Origin: Chromobacterium sphagni
Lineage (GTDB): Bacteria > Pseudomonadota > Gammaproteobacteria > Burkholderiales > Chromobacteriaceae
Length of the DNA stretch: 61,742 nt
Assembly: GCF_001855555.1 (NCBI RefSeq)
Contig: NZ_MKCT01000016.1
Coordinates: forward strand, 1 to 61,742
Direction of reading: 5' to 3'
The translations under genes were made by a program, and so were the position numbers. Positions 34,752-43,212 of this stretch are shown here, in pieces. A model generated the notes under the pieces. The model saw nothing but the letters and a program-made list of their open reading frames with translations. It did not search any database and was not told the DNA's origin. Within the stretch, counting starts at the first letter, position 1. Each line of letters opens with the position of its first letter.

Positions 34752-35136
34752 GACCCGCTAACAAAACCTCTTGATGCCGCATCTGGCGGAGATGAAACGG
34801 AAAGTCGTCAGTCAGAAGCTCTGGAAGTCATTGCAGCCGCCACTCCCTCCGCCATCTCGCTCCCACCGGGGCGGGCGGTCACGGCTGGATGATTTTGCAG
34901 CCCTCAATGACATTCTTGTTTGTTCTCACCATGGGATACCCGTGGTGAGGGCAAATAGGATGCCGTTCAGAGCGGACCGATCATCCAAACGGGGACGGCC
35001 CTTACCACGACGACGAGGTGGCATGGGAAGCAGCGGTTGTAACGATTTCCAAAGCTTCTGGGTGACAAGTTGGCGTTTCATGCCGGTCTGACAAGGCTTG
35101 GTGCCAACTTGTTCTGCATGTTTTTGTTAACGGCTC
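34752..35136. mobile_element. Palindromic IS5/IS427-like element made of two transposase 5' halves
   Basis: Ends are imperfect 17-bp inverted repeats (GACCCGCTAACAAAACC at 34752-34768; complement of 35120-35136 reads GAGCCGTTAACAAAAAC), flanked on both sides by TA, a plausible target duplication. Inside, a rightward frame from ATG 34792 (QKLWKSLQPPLPPPSRSHRG, then RLDDFAALNDIL) meets a leftward one from ATG 35081 (QKLWKSLQPLLPMPPRRRGK, then RLDDRSALNGILFALTTGIP). Both are N-termini of related but diverged IS5-type transposases. They fuse head-on at a short palindrome near 34928-34950. No catalytic domain remains, so the element can move only in trans, if at all. Confidence 0.75.
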
Positions 35137-35137
35137 T

Positions 35138-35444
35138 AATGGTATTTACAAAGTAGTACGCATTACAGGCCCATCGCACAACTTTCTTGCTATTCAACTA
35201 ATCGAGCGGGAAGTTGATATCACAGTCTGCCCACTTCCAATAAAAGAAGGGGAAATTCCCAAGGTGGGGAGCGATTAGGTTCTTTCGCAAGTAAAAACAG
35301 GCTTGGCTCTGGTTAACCAAAAAAACTGAGGCGAAGTATTTTGTTTCCTTGGCACAGTTTGTTCCATCCGATACAAACTCCGCAGAAGTTTACGACATGT
35401 TGACTGTTGCTTTGATTCGGAGGATTAGAGAGGGTTGGCGCTAA
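35138..35444 (+). pseudogene. 5'-truncated, frameshifted gene fragment beside the IS-like element
   Basis: A coding-like frame starts abruptly at the element edge (NGIYKVVRITGPSHNFLAIQ, then REVDITVCPLPIKEGEIPK). It hits TAG at 35276, resumes in the same frame (VLSQVKTGLALVNQ), and changes frame in an A7 run near 35319-35325. It ends as AKYFVSLAQFVPSDTNSAEV, then LTVALIRRIREGWR at TAA 35444. Base composition is lower in GC than the neighbours. The shape (small, beta-rich then helix with a DTNSAEVY-like turn) recalls toxin-immunity proteins, but no family is firmly recognised. Three lesions argue for real decay. Confidence 0.55.
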
Positions 35445-35536
35445 TAGCCAGCCCAGCCAAGTAGGGCTGTTTTGCCAGAGATCATGTCCGCGCGTTGAAC
35501 GGGCGGCATCAGCCTGATCGTAGTTTGGTATTGAAG

Positions 35537-35570
35537 ATCGGCGCATTCCCATCGGGGATGCGCCGATTGT
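35537..35570 (+). terminator. Strong hairpin in the accessory patch
   Basis: ATCGGCGCATTCCC / GGGGATGCGCCGAT (14-bp stem with one G-T pair, 3-base loop) is followed by TGTCGTTTCT. It probably ended the transcript of the decayed gene to its left or came in with foreign DNA. Confidence 0.55.
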
Positions 35571-35640
35571 CGTTTCTGAGGATGTCTGGCTGAACTCTTT
35601 CCCCTTTCGAAATCGGCCACAGATTACCCACACTGACGCG

Positions 35641-35732
35641 TGGACGGTTCCGGGAACAGTAGAAAAATTCCCGCCTCACGCCAAAGCCCGCTCAAAGTTC
35701 TCGGGACTGATGACGCCCAAGTTATTGTGGTG
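35641..35732 (-). mobile_element. IS3-family remnant (end of orfB plus terminal repeat)
   Basis: On the minus strand, codons 35732 to 35676 read HHNNLGVISPENFERALA then stop, the typical C-terminal end of IS3-family transposase OrfB (pattern H.xLGxxSPxxFE). Beyond the stop the sequence runs to CTGTTCCCGGAACCGTCCA, a plausible terminal inverted repeat ending in CA at 35641. The rest of the element is missing, so this is a dead fragment. Confidence 0.55.
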
Positions 35733-35758
35733 ACTGATTTTAGATGTATGTTTGGAGT

Positions 35759-35841
35759 CGCTAAAAAAACCTCAGGCGGCCGTTTGTAAGTCGCTGATCT
35801 GCCATGTGCGTCATTGCGCAGAATATAGGTTTTTTTTAGCG
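35759..35841. repeat. 83-bp foldback repeat with poly-A/T arms
   Basis: CGCTAAAAAAACCT (35759-35772) and AGGTTTTTTTTAGCG (35827-35841) are inverted copies differing by one base in the homopolymer, with about 54 bases between. This is the shape of a miniature inverted-repeat element or the two ends of a deleted transposon. No flanking duplication is obvious. Confidence 0.5.
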
Positions 35842-36048
35842 GTCTTAATCTTGAGAGTCCAGATATGTGTTTAGGTAAGGAAAAGGAAAGTAGGGAACTG
35901 GCGATTATTCTAGCGTATAACGCAATTTTTTGGATTATAGCGTGGCGGAATTTTCTGCAGTAATGCGGCGATTCAGTGAGTGGGATGCCTGCTTGGAGAA
36001 TTATGGACTATCCAAAAGTTATTGCAGAGTGGCAAGGGCCGGGTTGAT

Positions 36049-36070
36049 GGCCACACCGTTTGGCGTGGCC
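36049..36070. terminator. Hairpin downstream of the lectin gene
   Basis: GGCCACACC / GGCGTGGCC (9-bp stem with one G-T pair, loop GTTT) lies 26 bases past the stop of the leftward lectin gene. It has no U-tract on either side, so a terminator role is only tentative. Confidence 0.35.
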
Positions 36071-36095
36071 TGCTCCTCAACTGGGGAGACCGGTT

Positions 36096-36440
36096 TTACT
36101 GTGCGGTATTGGATGCCCAGACCGGTATCTTGGGTTCGTAGATCACCAGATTGCCATCATCCTGCATGGTAATGAAGGAGCCGGGTTTGCCGTTGGTGCC
36201 GGTTGCCCACAGCGCCTTGCCATGGAAATCGTAGAGCACGAAGTTGCCGTCAGTCTGCATGATGGCGCGCATGGCGTCCTTGCCATTGGTGTTGGAAGCC
36301 CATAGCGGATGATGATTGGTCATCCGGTACAAAACCAGATTGCCATCGCTTTGCAGAATCAGTTGAAAGGCCCCGCTGGCGGATTGCAAAAACTGATTGA
36401 CGCCAAGGAATTGATTGGGGAGAAGAGTGCTGTTTGCCAT
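36096..36440 (-). CDS. GNA-type (bulb-lectin) mannose-binding lectin
   Basis: 114 residues making up one B-lectin beta-prism domain. All three sugar-binding motifs of the QxDxNxVxY type are intact: QSDGNLVLY, QTDGNFVLY and QDDGNLVIY. There is no signal peptide and no second domain, unlike the tandem-domain LlpA bacteriocins, so it is a stand-alone lectin. Start ATG 36440 is set by GGAG seven bases upstream. It sits alone in an AT-richer accessory patch with IS remnants, which suggests horizontal gain. Role (self-aggregation, host glycan binding or antagonism) unknown. Confidence 0.85.
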   Translation of the reverse strand: MANSTLLPNQFLGVNQFLQSASGAFQLILQSDGNLVLYRMTNHHPLWASNTNGKDAMRAIMQTDGNFVLYDFHGKALWATGTNGKPGSFITMQDDGNLVIYEPKIPVWASNTAQ

Positions 36441-36718
36441 GATGCGACTCCTTTTAATCGGTTGACCAAAATGGATGCGGCACGGAAGTGCAAATTGGTT
36501 TGTGTTGGTTAATACATGGGGCTGACGAATCGGCCCTTGCGATGCGATAGGCATCGGCAGTGGATGCTATGGATTTTTCGCTGTTAAAGCAATATTGGCG
36601 GATTCAGAAAATGAATAAGCCGCCAGGTCACGGTTGAATTCATGTCAAAAAGAGCAGGCGGAATGTGGTAATTTTGAAAAATGTTTTTCTATAGCTGTTA
36701 TTCATTTTTGACGGCTGG

Positions 36719-37162
36719 CTATTTGGGGGGCAAAACCGGCCTTCCTTGCAGCGGCGTGGACAGAATGATGGAGGTGCGGGTTTCCCCCAGATCGTTGAGC
36801 TGGGCCACCAATTGCTCCAGATGGCCGACGTCGCGCGCCAGCAGGCGGAAGATGTAGGAATCGACGCCGGTGACGTGGTGGCACTCCATCACTTCCGGCA
36901 TCGCTTCCAGGCGCGCCAGCAGCGTCTTCTTGTCCGGCTGCGGCACGGTGATCCCCACCAGCGCGGACAGCGCATAGCCGGCGCGCAGCGGCGCCACCCG
37001 GGCGTGGTAGCCGCGTATCACCCCGGCTTCTTCCAGCCGCTTCACTCTTTCCGATACCGCCGGCACCGACAGGCCCACCGTCTGCGCCAGTTCGGTCAGC
37101 GACTGGCGGGCATTGGCCTGCAGCACGGCCAGAATCGCCCAGGATTTGGCGTCCACTTCCAT
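36719..37162 (-). CDS. Lrp/AsnC-family transcriptional regulator
   Basis: 147 residues. N-terminal winged helix-turn-helix (AKSWAILAVLQANARQSLTE, then LAQTVGLSVPAVSERVKRLE) and a C-terminal RAM/ligand domain with GITVPQPDKKTLL and VTGVDSYIFRLLARD. Such regulators sense amino acids. It is divergent from a LysE-type exporter gene 125 bases away and very likely controls it, as in many amino-acid efflux pairs. Confidence 0.9.
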   Translation of the reverse strand: MEVDAKSWAILAVLQANARQSLTELAQTVGLSVPAVSERVKRLEEAGVIRGYHARVAPLRAGYALSALVGITVPQPDKKTLLARLEAMPEVMECHHVTGVDSYIFRLLARDVGHLEQLVAQLNDLGETRTSIILSTPLQGRPVLPPK

Positions 37163-37287
37163 TCGTAAACTCCTTTTGCCATTTGGCTTTGGTTTTCAAG
37201 GCCAGAATAGCTGCTGGGCGAAAATAGCGCATGTGCATCGGCGCGGCATGGCGGCACAGTATGGCATGGTCAACGGGGGAGAAAAAC

Positions 37288-37896
37288 ATGTTCTGGCAAG
37301 CGGCCTGGATAGGCTTGGCGATTGCGGCGCCGGTGGGACCGATAGGCCTGCTGTGCATCAGCCGCACCCTGCGCGGCGGACCGCGCTTGGGTTTGGCCAC
37401 CGGCCTGGGGGCGGCTAGCGCCGATGGGTTGTTTGCGTTGGCGGGAGTGGCCGGCAGCAGCGTGGCGGCGCATTTTGCCGGCCAGCTGGCGCGGCCGCTG
37501 GCTTGGGCCGGCTGTCTGCTGCTGGCCTGGATGGGCGTGGCCACGCTGCGGCGTCCGGCGCCTGGGCCGGCGAGGCGGGAGGAGGGCGCTGCCGGGCTGT
37601 GGCGCGCCTACATCGGCACGCTGTTGCTGACTTTGAGCAATCCGATGACCATTCTGTCCTTCGTCGCGGTGGCGGCCGGCTTGTCCGGCGGCCTGGCGGT
37701 CAGCGGCGCGCAGCAGCTGGCCATCGCCGCCGGGGTGTTTTGCGGCTCCGCCGCATGGTGGCTGATGTTGGCCTATGGCGGCGGCGCTTTGTTGGCGAGG
37801 CTGGGCGCGCGCGGCGGGCGCATGCTGGATGCCGGTTGTGGTTTTATCCTGCTGGGCTTCGCTGCGCTGCTGGCCTTGCGCGCGGCGGGCATCTGA
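37288..37896 (+). CDS. LysE/RhtB-family amino-acid exporter
   Basis: 202 residues, six hydrophobic segments. The N-terminus WIGLAIAAPVGPIGLLCISR carries the family signature (AAPVGPIGL), and LLLTLSNPMTILSFVAV is the second conserved loop. Exports an amino acid or related metabolite. ATG 37288 is preferred, with GGGGGAG just upstream; an earlier in-frame ATG at 37231 has no site. Probably regulated by the divergent Lrp-type protein. Confidence 0.9.
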   Translation: MFWQAAWIGLAIAAPVGPIGLLCISRTLRGGPRLGLATGLGAASADGLFALAGVAGSSVAAHFAGQLARPLAWAGCLLLAWMGVATLRRPAPGPARREEGAAGLWRAYIGTLLLTLSNPMTILSFVAVAAGLSGGLAVSGAQQLAIAAGVFCGSAAWWLMLAYGGGALLARLGARGGRMLDAGCGFILLGFAALLALRAAGI

Positions 37897-37911
37897 CGGC
37901 TTGGCGGCAAT

Positions 37912-37936
37912 GAAAAGGCCCGGCTGAGCCGGGCCT
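37912..37936 (-). terminator. Terminator of the leftward chemoreceptor gene
   Basis: AGGCCCGGC / GCCGGGCCT (37916-37924 and 37928-37936), a perfect 9-bp stem with a TCA loop on the minus strand, followed there by TTTTCATT. It serves the leftward receptor gene and probably also stops the convergent exporter transcript. Confidence 0.75.
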
Positions 37937-37957
37937 GGGGAAGGGCGGGAGGGCCGC

Positions 37958-40039
37958 TTACAGCTTGAAGTGGCTGACCAGCTGCTCCAGTCCGCTGGAT
38001 AGCTCGCGCAGCTGGCGCACCGCCTGGCTGACCTCGCTCACCACTTGGTTGTTGTTCTGCGCCATGCTGCTGATGCGCTCGACATTCTGCGCGATCTCCA
38101 GGCTGGCGCTGGATTGCTCGCGGGTGGCGGCGGCGATGTCGACGATGCTGGTTACCAACTGCTGGTTGTAGCCCTGCACCTCGCGCATCGCCTGGTTGGC
38201 TTCCTCGGCGATGCCCACGCTCAGATCCACCTGCTGGCTGCTGCGTTGCACGTCGCCGACCGCCTGGCGGGTTTCGCTGCTGATGGCTTCAACGATGCGG
38301 GTGATCTGGATGGTGGCTTCGGCGGTGCGGCCGGCCAGGTTGCGCACCTCATCGGCCACTACCGCGAAGCCGCGGCCCAGTTCGCCGGCGCGCGCGGCTT
38401 CGATCGCCGCGTTCAGCGCCAACAGATTGGTCTGGTCGGCGATGTCTTTGATCACGCCGACGATGGTGGTGACTTCGTTGGAGCGCTCGCCCAGGCCGCT
38501 CATCCTGTCCGCCAGCTCGTGCATGCTGTCGGTCATGCGCTGGATCTCGCTGGTGACGCGCTTGACCTTGGCCACGCTCTGTTCGGTCATCTCGCCTGTT
38601 TCGCGCGCGATGTCGCCGGCTTGCTGGGCGGTGCTGGCTATGTGCTGCGCGCCCACCGTCACCTGCTCCACGCTGGCGGCGCTGGCGGTGGCGGCATCCG
38701 ACTGCTGGGCGGAGGCGTCGTGCACCTGGGTGGCAGATCCGCTCAGCCGTGCGGCGGCGTCGGACAACTGGCGGCTTTGTTCGCGCACGTTGACGAACAT
38801 GTCGCGCAGGCTGTCCAGCAGGCGGTTGAAGGCGCTGGCGGTGCGGCCTATCTCGTCGCGGTTGGCGATGGCGATGCGGGTGGTGAGGTCGCCGCCGCCC
38901 TCGGCCAGTTGCTCCATGGTTTCGGCCAGGTGCTTGAGCGGGCGGGTCTGGGTGCGGATGACGATGGTCAACAGCAGCAGGATCAGCGCCAGCGCCAGCG
39001 CGCCGATGGCGATGGCAGTCAGCATTTCCTTGCGGGCGCCGTCGGTGATGGCGGAGGTGGGAACGCTGATGCCCAGGGTCCAGAACTGTCCGGTGTCGGC
39101 TATCTTGATCGGGTGGAAGAAGTGGGTGAAGCCGCCGTCTTCATAGACGAAGTCTTCGCCTTTCTTGATGTCCGCCAGGTGGCCGGCCAGCGCGTCGTCC
39201 TTGGCCACGGCCTTGCCCAGTTGCTCGGCCTGCGGGTGGACCACGTAGGTGCCGCCCTCGGACAGGATGCGGATGAAGCCGGTCTGGTACAGGCGGATCT
39301 GGCCGAAGGATTTCTGCAGCTGGTCCAGAGCCACGTCGGTGGCCGACACGCCGAGCATCTTGCCGGCGTCGTCCTTTATCACTACCGCCAGCGAGCTTTC
39401 CAGCACTTTCTTGCCCTGCACCTCGTAGGGGTAGGGTTCGGTGATGGTGTCGCGGCCACGCTGTTTGGGCACGTAGTAGAAGTCGCCCCAGCCCGGCTTT
39501 TCGTAGTCGGGCTGATAGCTTTCCGGGTGGTCCTTGAACTTGGGGAAGTCCTTGATGCGGTCGGCCGACATCATCACGTCCATCTGCGCCTTGCCCTGCG
39601 GGTTCTTGGTGATGTAGGGCTCGTAGCGGCCGGTGGGGTCGTGGCGCGGCCAGTCCAGGCGGAAGGCGTTGTCGTCGCCATCGAAGGCGTTGGGCTCCCA
39701 CAGCATCCACAGGCCTATCGATTGCGGCGCGTGGTCCAGCAGCTGCAGGATGATGTTGTCGGCTTGCTTGCGGTCGGGCTTGCCGCCGCGCTTGACGCCG
39801 GCGATGGCGTCGGCCAGGTGCTGCGGCAGCAGGAAGCCCTGCGACAGCGTGTTTTCGGCATCCTTGGCGTAGCTGCCGGCCTGTTCCGACGCCAGCTGGT
39901 AGCCGGTGTTTATCGCGGCGCTGTAGTTGAGATGGGCGATCAGGGCGATCATGGCGGCGAAGGCGATGCTGATGGCGCCGGCCGCGACCAGGATGATTCG
40001 GGTACTCAGGCGTCCCCATTGTTGTTGCGCGTGACTCAT
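37958..40039 (-). CDS. Transmembrane chemoreceptor with double-CACHE sensor
   Basis: 693 residues. One membrane helix near residues 15-40, a large periplasmic region (to about 345) with features of a dCACHE_1 domain ([20 protein letters not shown], then [20 protein letters not shown]), a second helix, a HAMP segment ([20 protein letters not shown]) and an MCP signalling domain with [20 protein letters not shown]. Such receptors often bind amino or organic acids. Start [10 protein letters not shown] at 40039 follows AGGTAA. Ligand unknown. Confidence 0.9.
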   Translation of the reverse strand: MSHAQQQWGRLSTRIILVAAGAISIAFAAMIALIAHLNYSAAINTGYQLASEQAGSYAKDAENTLSQGFLLPQHLADAIAGVKRGGKPDRKQADNIILQLLDHAPQSIGLWMLWEPNAFDGDDNAFRLDWPRHDPTGRYEPYITKNPQGKAQMDVMMSADRIKDFPKFKDHPESYQPDYEKPGWGDFYYVPKQRGRDTITEPYPYEVQGKKVLESSLAVVIKDDAGKMLGVSATDVALDQLQKSFGQIRLYQTGFIRILSEGGTYVVHPQAEQLGKAVAKDDALAGHLADIKKGEDFVYEDGGFTHFFHPIKIADTGQFWTLGISVPTSAITDGARKEMLTAIAIGALALALILLLLTIVIRTQTRPLKHLAETMEQLAEGGGDLTTRIAIANRDEIGRTASAFNRLLDSLRDMFVNVREQSRQLSDAAARLSGSATQVHDASAQQSDAATASAASVEQVTVGAQHIASTAQQAGDIARETGEMTEQSVAKVKRVTSEIQRMTDSMHELADRMSGLGERSNEVTTIVGVIKDIADQTNLLALNAAIEAARAGELGRGFAVVADEVRNLAGRTAEATIQITRIVEAISSETRQAVGDVQRSSQQVDLSVGIAEEANQAMREVQGYNQQLVTSIVDIAAATREQSSASLEIAQNVERISSMAQNNNQVVSEVSQAVRQLRELSSGLEQLVSHFKL

Positions 40040-40215
40040 GACAATTACCTGCGAGGCTGCTGGTTGATTCGAGTGCTGCACGAAACCGGACTAGTACGTA
40101 TAAATTCTTATTTAAAGCGAATATACGGTTTCCCAAGTCTTCAGGCAATCACCGGATGGCCGCCAGCGGCGGGTGGTCTGATCCGGTGGCGTCATCGGCG
40201 CGGGGAGAGGCGGGG

Positions 40216-41057
40216 TCAAAAGGAGAGCGAGTCCCGCTCTTCCTGACCCGACATATCGCCGGGTTCGCCCACTATCAGCGGGTTGGGCGCGCGCCACGCG
40301 CCGGTCCTTGCCCGGATAGTCCAGCCGCGACAGGAAGTAGCGGATGCCGCCCAACCGGGCGCGCTTCTTGCCGTCGGATTTCTCCACCGTCCACGGCGCG
40401 TCGCCGCTGTGGCTGTGGAAGGACATCGCCTGCTTGGCGGCGGTGTAGTCGCCGCACTTGTCGAGCGACAGGATGTCGATGGGCGACAGCTTCCAGTGCT
40501 TGGGCGGATCGTCGCGGCGCGAGATGAAGCGGCGCAACTGCTCCTCGCGGCTGACCGAAACCAGAACTTGAACGGCTTGATGCCGCTGTTGACCAGCATC
40601 CGCTCCAACTGCGGCGTCTGGCGCATGAATTCCAGGTATTGACGGGCGTCGCAGAAGCCCATCACCCGCTCCATTCCGGCGCGGTTGTACCAGGAGCGGT
40701 CGAAGAACACGATCTCGCCGGCGCTGGGCAGATGGGGATGCAGCGCTTGATGGTGCCGCCCTTGCCGGCGGCGTCGCGGCCTTCGAACAGGATGACGATT
40801 TTCTGCCCGCTTTCCTTCACCCAACTCTGCACTTTCAACAGCTCGATCTGCGGCTCCTGCTTCAGCCTTTCGTATTCGGCGCGGCGCATGCGGTTGCTGT
40901 GTGAATAGCTGGCCGGCAGCTCGGCGCTGCCGTGCGGCGCCAGAGCCAGAGCCACCGGCTGCTGTGCTGGCTGATCTCCACCGATTCGTCGTGCGCGCGC
41001 GCCACGATGCGGCTGGCGCTGGCCAGGCGCGTCTCGCGCCGACGGGTGGCGTTTCAT
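40216..41057 (-). pseudogene. ppk2: Polyphosphate kinase 2 gene, degenerate
   Basis: Pieces of a PPK2 lie in three frames. Walker A is intact ([17 protein letters not shown]), but the next 30-40 residues of the family are deleted, so it joins, out of frame, directly to [21 protein letters not shown] one-base loss in a T-run near 40557-40560 shifts frame before [19 protein letters not shown], and another change near 40285-40305 precedes the end ([20 protein letters not shown]). PPK2 enzymes transfer phosphate between polyphosphate and nucleotides. With a deletion plus several frameshifts the gene is not functional. Confidence 0.88.
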
Positions 41058-41127
41058 CGCAAAATATTACAAACGCATTCCGGCTGGTTTACAGTGGCGG
41101 CGTGGTGTCCATCCAGGGAGAGAGTCG

Positions 41128-41829
41128 ATGTGGTCAGTGCAGATGCATCAGGTTTGCAAGCATTACCGGCTGGACCAGGTGACGGTGCCGGCGCTGCAGG
41201 ATGTCGAGCTGGCGGTCAGGCCGGCCTGTTTCACCGTGCTGTCCGGGCCATCGGGCAGCGGCAAGACCACGCTGCTGAATCTGATCGGCGGGGTGGATCA
41301 GCCCGACAGCGGGACCATCCTGGTGGCGGGACAGGACATCGCCCGGCTGGATGACGACGCGCTCAGCGATTTCCGCGCCCGCCACATCGGCTTCATTTTC
41401 CAGAACTTCAACTTGCTGCCGGTGCTGTCGGCGTATGAGAACGTCGAATATCCCTTGCTGCTGGCCAGGGTGTCGGCAGCAGAGCGTAAGGCGCGGGCGA
41501 TGGCCTTGTTGGACGCGGTAGGCCTGGCCGACAAGGCGCGGCAGCGGCCCGGCCAGCTGTCCGGCGGCCAGCGCCAGCGGGTGGCGATCGCCCGCGCGCT
41601 GGCGCACCGGCCTTCGCTGGTGCTGGCGGATGAGCCCACCGCCAATCTGGACAGCCAGACCGGCGCCGGCATCCTGGCGCTGCTGCGCGATCTGCAGCGG
41701 CAATACCAGTTGACGGTGGTGTTTTCCTCGCATGATCCGCAGGTGATCGCCGCCGCTGACGACCACTATCAGGTGCGCGACGGCCGCGTCAGCCGCGCCG
41801 ACGCGCAATTGCGCAAGGAGATGGCATGA
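41128..41829 (+). CDS. ABC transporter ATPase (LolD/MacB type)
   Basis: 233 residues. Walker A GPSGSGKTTLL (about residues 40-50), Q-loop FIFQNFNLLPVLSAYENVEY, signature LSGGQRQRVAIARAL and Walker B LVLADEPTANLD: the features of the LolD/MacB/FtsE class, which pulls on FtsX-type permeases rather than importing solutes. Start ATG 41128 follows AGGGAGAG. It overlaps the permease gene by four bases and opens a four-gene envelope cassette. Confidence 0.92.
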   Translation: MWSVQMHQVCKHYRLDQVTVPALQDVELAVRPACFTVLSGPSGSGKTTLLNLIGGVDQPDSGTILVAGQDIARLDDDALSDFRARHIGFIFQNFNLLPVLSAYENVEYPLLLARVSAAERKARAMALLDAVGLADKARQRPGQLSGGQRQRVAIARALAHRPSLVLADEPTANLDSQTGAGILALLRDLQRQYQLTVVFSSHDPQVIAAADDHYQVRDGRVSRADAQLRKEMA

Positions 41830-43202
41830 ACACCCTGAAACTGGCCTGGCGCAATCTGCTGCGCAACCGCCGCCGCACGCTGGCCACGCTGGGCACCATG
41901 GTGGTGGGCGTGGTGGCGCTGCTCTTGTTCGGCGGCTACAACCGCACCGTGCAATATGGCCTGCAGACCGGCTTCGTCCGCAGCGGCGGCCATTTGCAGA
42001 TCCAGCACCGCGATTATTTTCTTTACGGCAACGGCAATCCGGCCGCCTACGGCATCCGCGACTACCGGCGCGTGATGCGGGTGGTGGAGAACGATCCGAT
42101 ATTGAAACCGATGCTGACGGCGGCGACGCCGACGTTGTCGCTGGGCGGCATAGCCGGCCATTACGCCGCCGGCGCCTCGCGCACCGTCATCGCCCAGGGC
42201 AGCGAGGTGGCCGGGCAGAACCGGATGCGGCGCTGGGACGATTACCATTTCGGCGACAAGCCCAAGACCATAGCCCTGACCGGCACCGCGCCGGACGCGG
42301 CGGTGATAGGGGTGGGCGTGGCGCGGGTGCTGCAATTGTGCGACGCGCTGAAAGTGAAGGGCTGCAGCGCGCCGGTCAAGGCCGCCGGCGGCGGCAACGC
42401 CATGCCGGCCGATCTGCGGGCGCTGTCCGACGCCGCGCCGCAGGCGCTGGCCGACAACCGCATAGAACTGCTGGCTGCCACCGCCGCCGGCGCGCCGAAT
42501 GTGGCGCGGCTGACCGTGGTGAAGGCGCAGAGCATGGGGGTGAAGGAGCTGGACGACATGTACGTCAGTATGCATCTGGCCGCCGCGCAGCGCCTGGTCT
42601 ATGGCGGCGGCGAGCCGCGCGTCACCGCCATCGCGCTGCAATTGAAGCACAGCAGCCAGATTCCGGCGGCGCAGGCGCGGTTGCGGCAGCTGTTCGCCGC
42701 CAGTTTGAAAGACCAGCCGTTGGTCGCCTACGACTTTGCCACGCTGCAGCCGCAATACGGCCAGATCACCGGCATGTTCGGCACCATCTTCGGTTTCCTG
42801 TCCATCCTGATCGGCTGCGTGGCGCTGTTCACCATCGCCAACACCATGAATATGGTGGTGCTGGAGCGCACGGTGGAAATTGGCACGCTGCGGGCGATGG
42901 GGCTGCGCCGCGGCGGCATCCAGCGCCTGTTCCTGTGCGAGGGCGTGATGCTGGGCCTGCTGGGCAGCGTGGCCGGCATCGCGCTGGCGCTGCTGCTGGC
43001 CCAGGTGATCAACCACGCCGGCCTGACCTGGCTGCCGCCTGGCCAGGTGGACCCGTCGCCCATCATGGTGCGGCTGTGGGGCGAGACCAGCATGATGCTC
43101 GCCACCGCGCTGGGGCTGGTGCTGATGGCGACTTTGTCGGCCTGGTGGCCGGCGCGGCGCGCCGCCCGGGCGGTGATCGTGGACGCTCTGCGCCACGCTT
43201 GA
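41826..43202 (+). CDS. FtsX-type ABC permease (MacB/LolC-like)
   Basis: 458 residues. Membrane helix near residues 18-38 (RRTLATLGTMVVGVVALLLF), a periplasmic domain of about 240 residues, then three C-terminal helices with the FtsX signature LERTVEIGTLRAMGLRRGGI. Such permeases use ATP hydrolysis to drive periplasmic movements that extract lipids or lipoproteins or expel substrates. Single permease gene, so presumably a homodimer. Coupled to the ATPase gene; the next gene encodes a LolA-like periplasmic protein. Confidence 0.9.
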   Translation: MNTLKLAWRNLLRNRRRTLATLGTMVVGVVALLLFGGYNRTVQYGLQTGFVRSGGHLQIQHRDYFLYGNGNPAAYGIRDYRRVMRVVENDPILKPMLTAATPTLSLGGIAGHYAAGASRTVIAQGSEVAGQNRMRRWDDYHFGDKPKTIALTGTAPDAAVIGVGVARVLQLCDALKVKGCSAPVKAAGGGNAMPADLRALSDAAPQALADNRIELLAATAAGAPNVARLTVVKAQSMGVKELDDMYVSMHLAAAQRLVYGGGEPRVTAIALQLKHSSQIPAAQARLRQLFAASLKDQPLVAYDFATLQPQYGQITGMFGTIFGFLSILIGCVALFTIANTMNMVVLERTVEIGTLRAMGLRRGGIQRLFLCEGVMLGLLGSVAGIALALLLAQVINHAGLTWLPPGQVDPSPIMVRLWGETSMMLATALGLVLMATLSAWWPARRAARAVIVDALRHA

Positions 43203-43212
43203 GGAGATGGAC

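Noticed and set aside
35930-36172. 80-codon plus-strand frame in the accessory patch
   Set aside because: Starts with TTG without a ribosome site and its second half only shadows the lectin gene.
38045-40246. 733-codon frame antisense to the large chemoreceptor
   Set aside because: Shadow frame; translation is low in complexity (Gly/Ala/Val/Leu/Gln) and matches no protein pattern.
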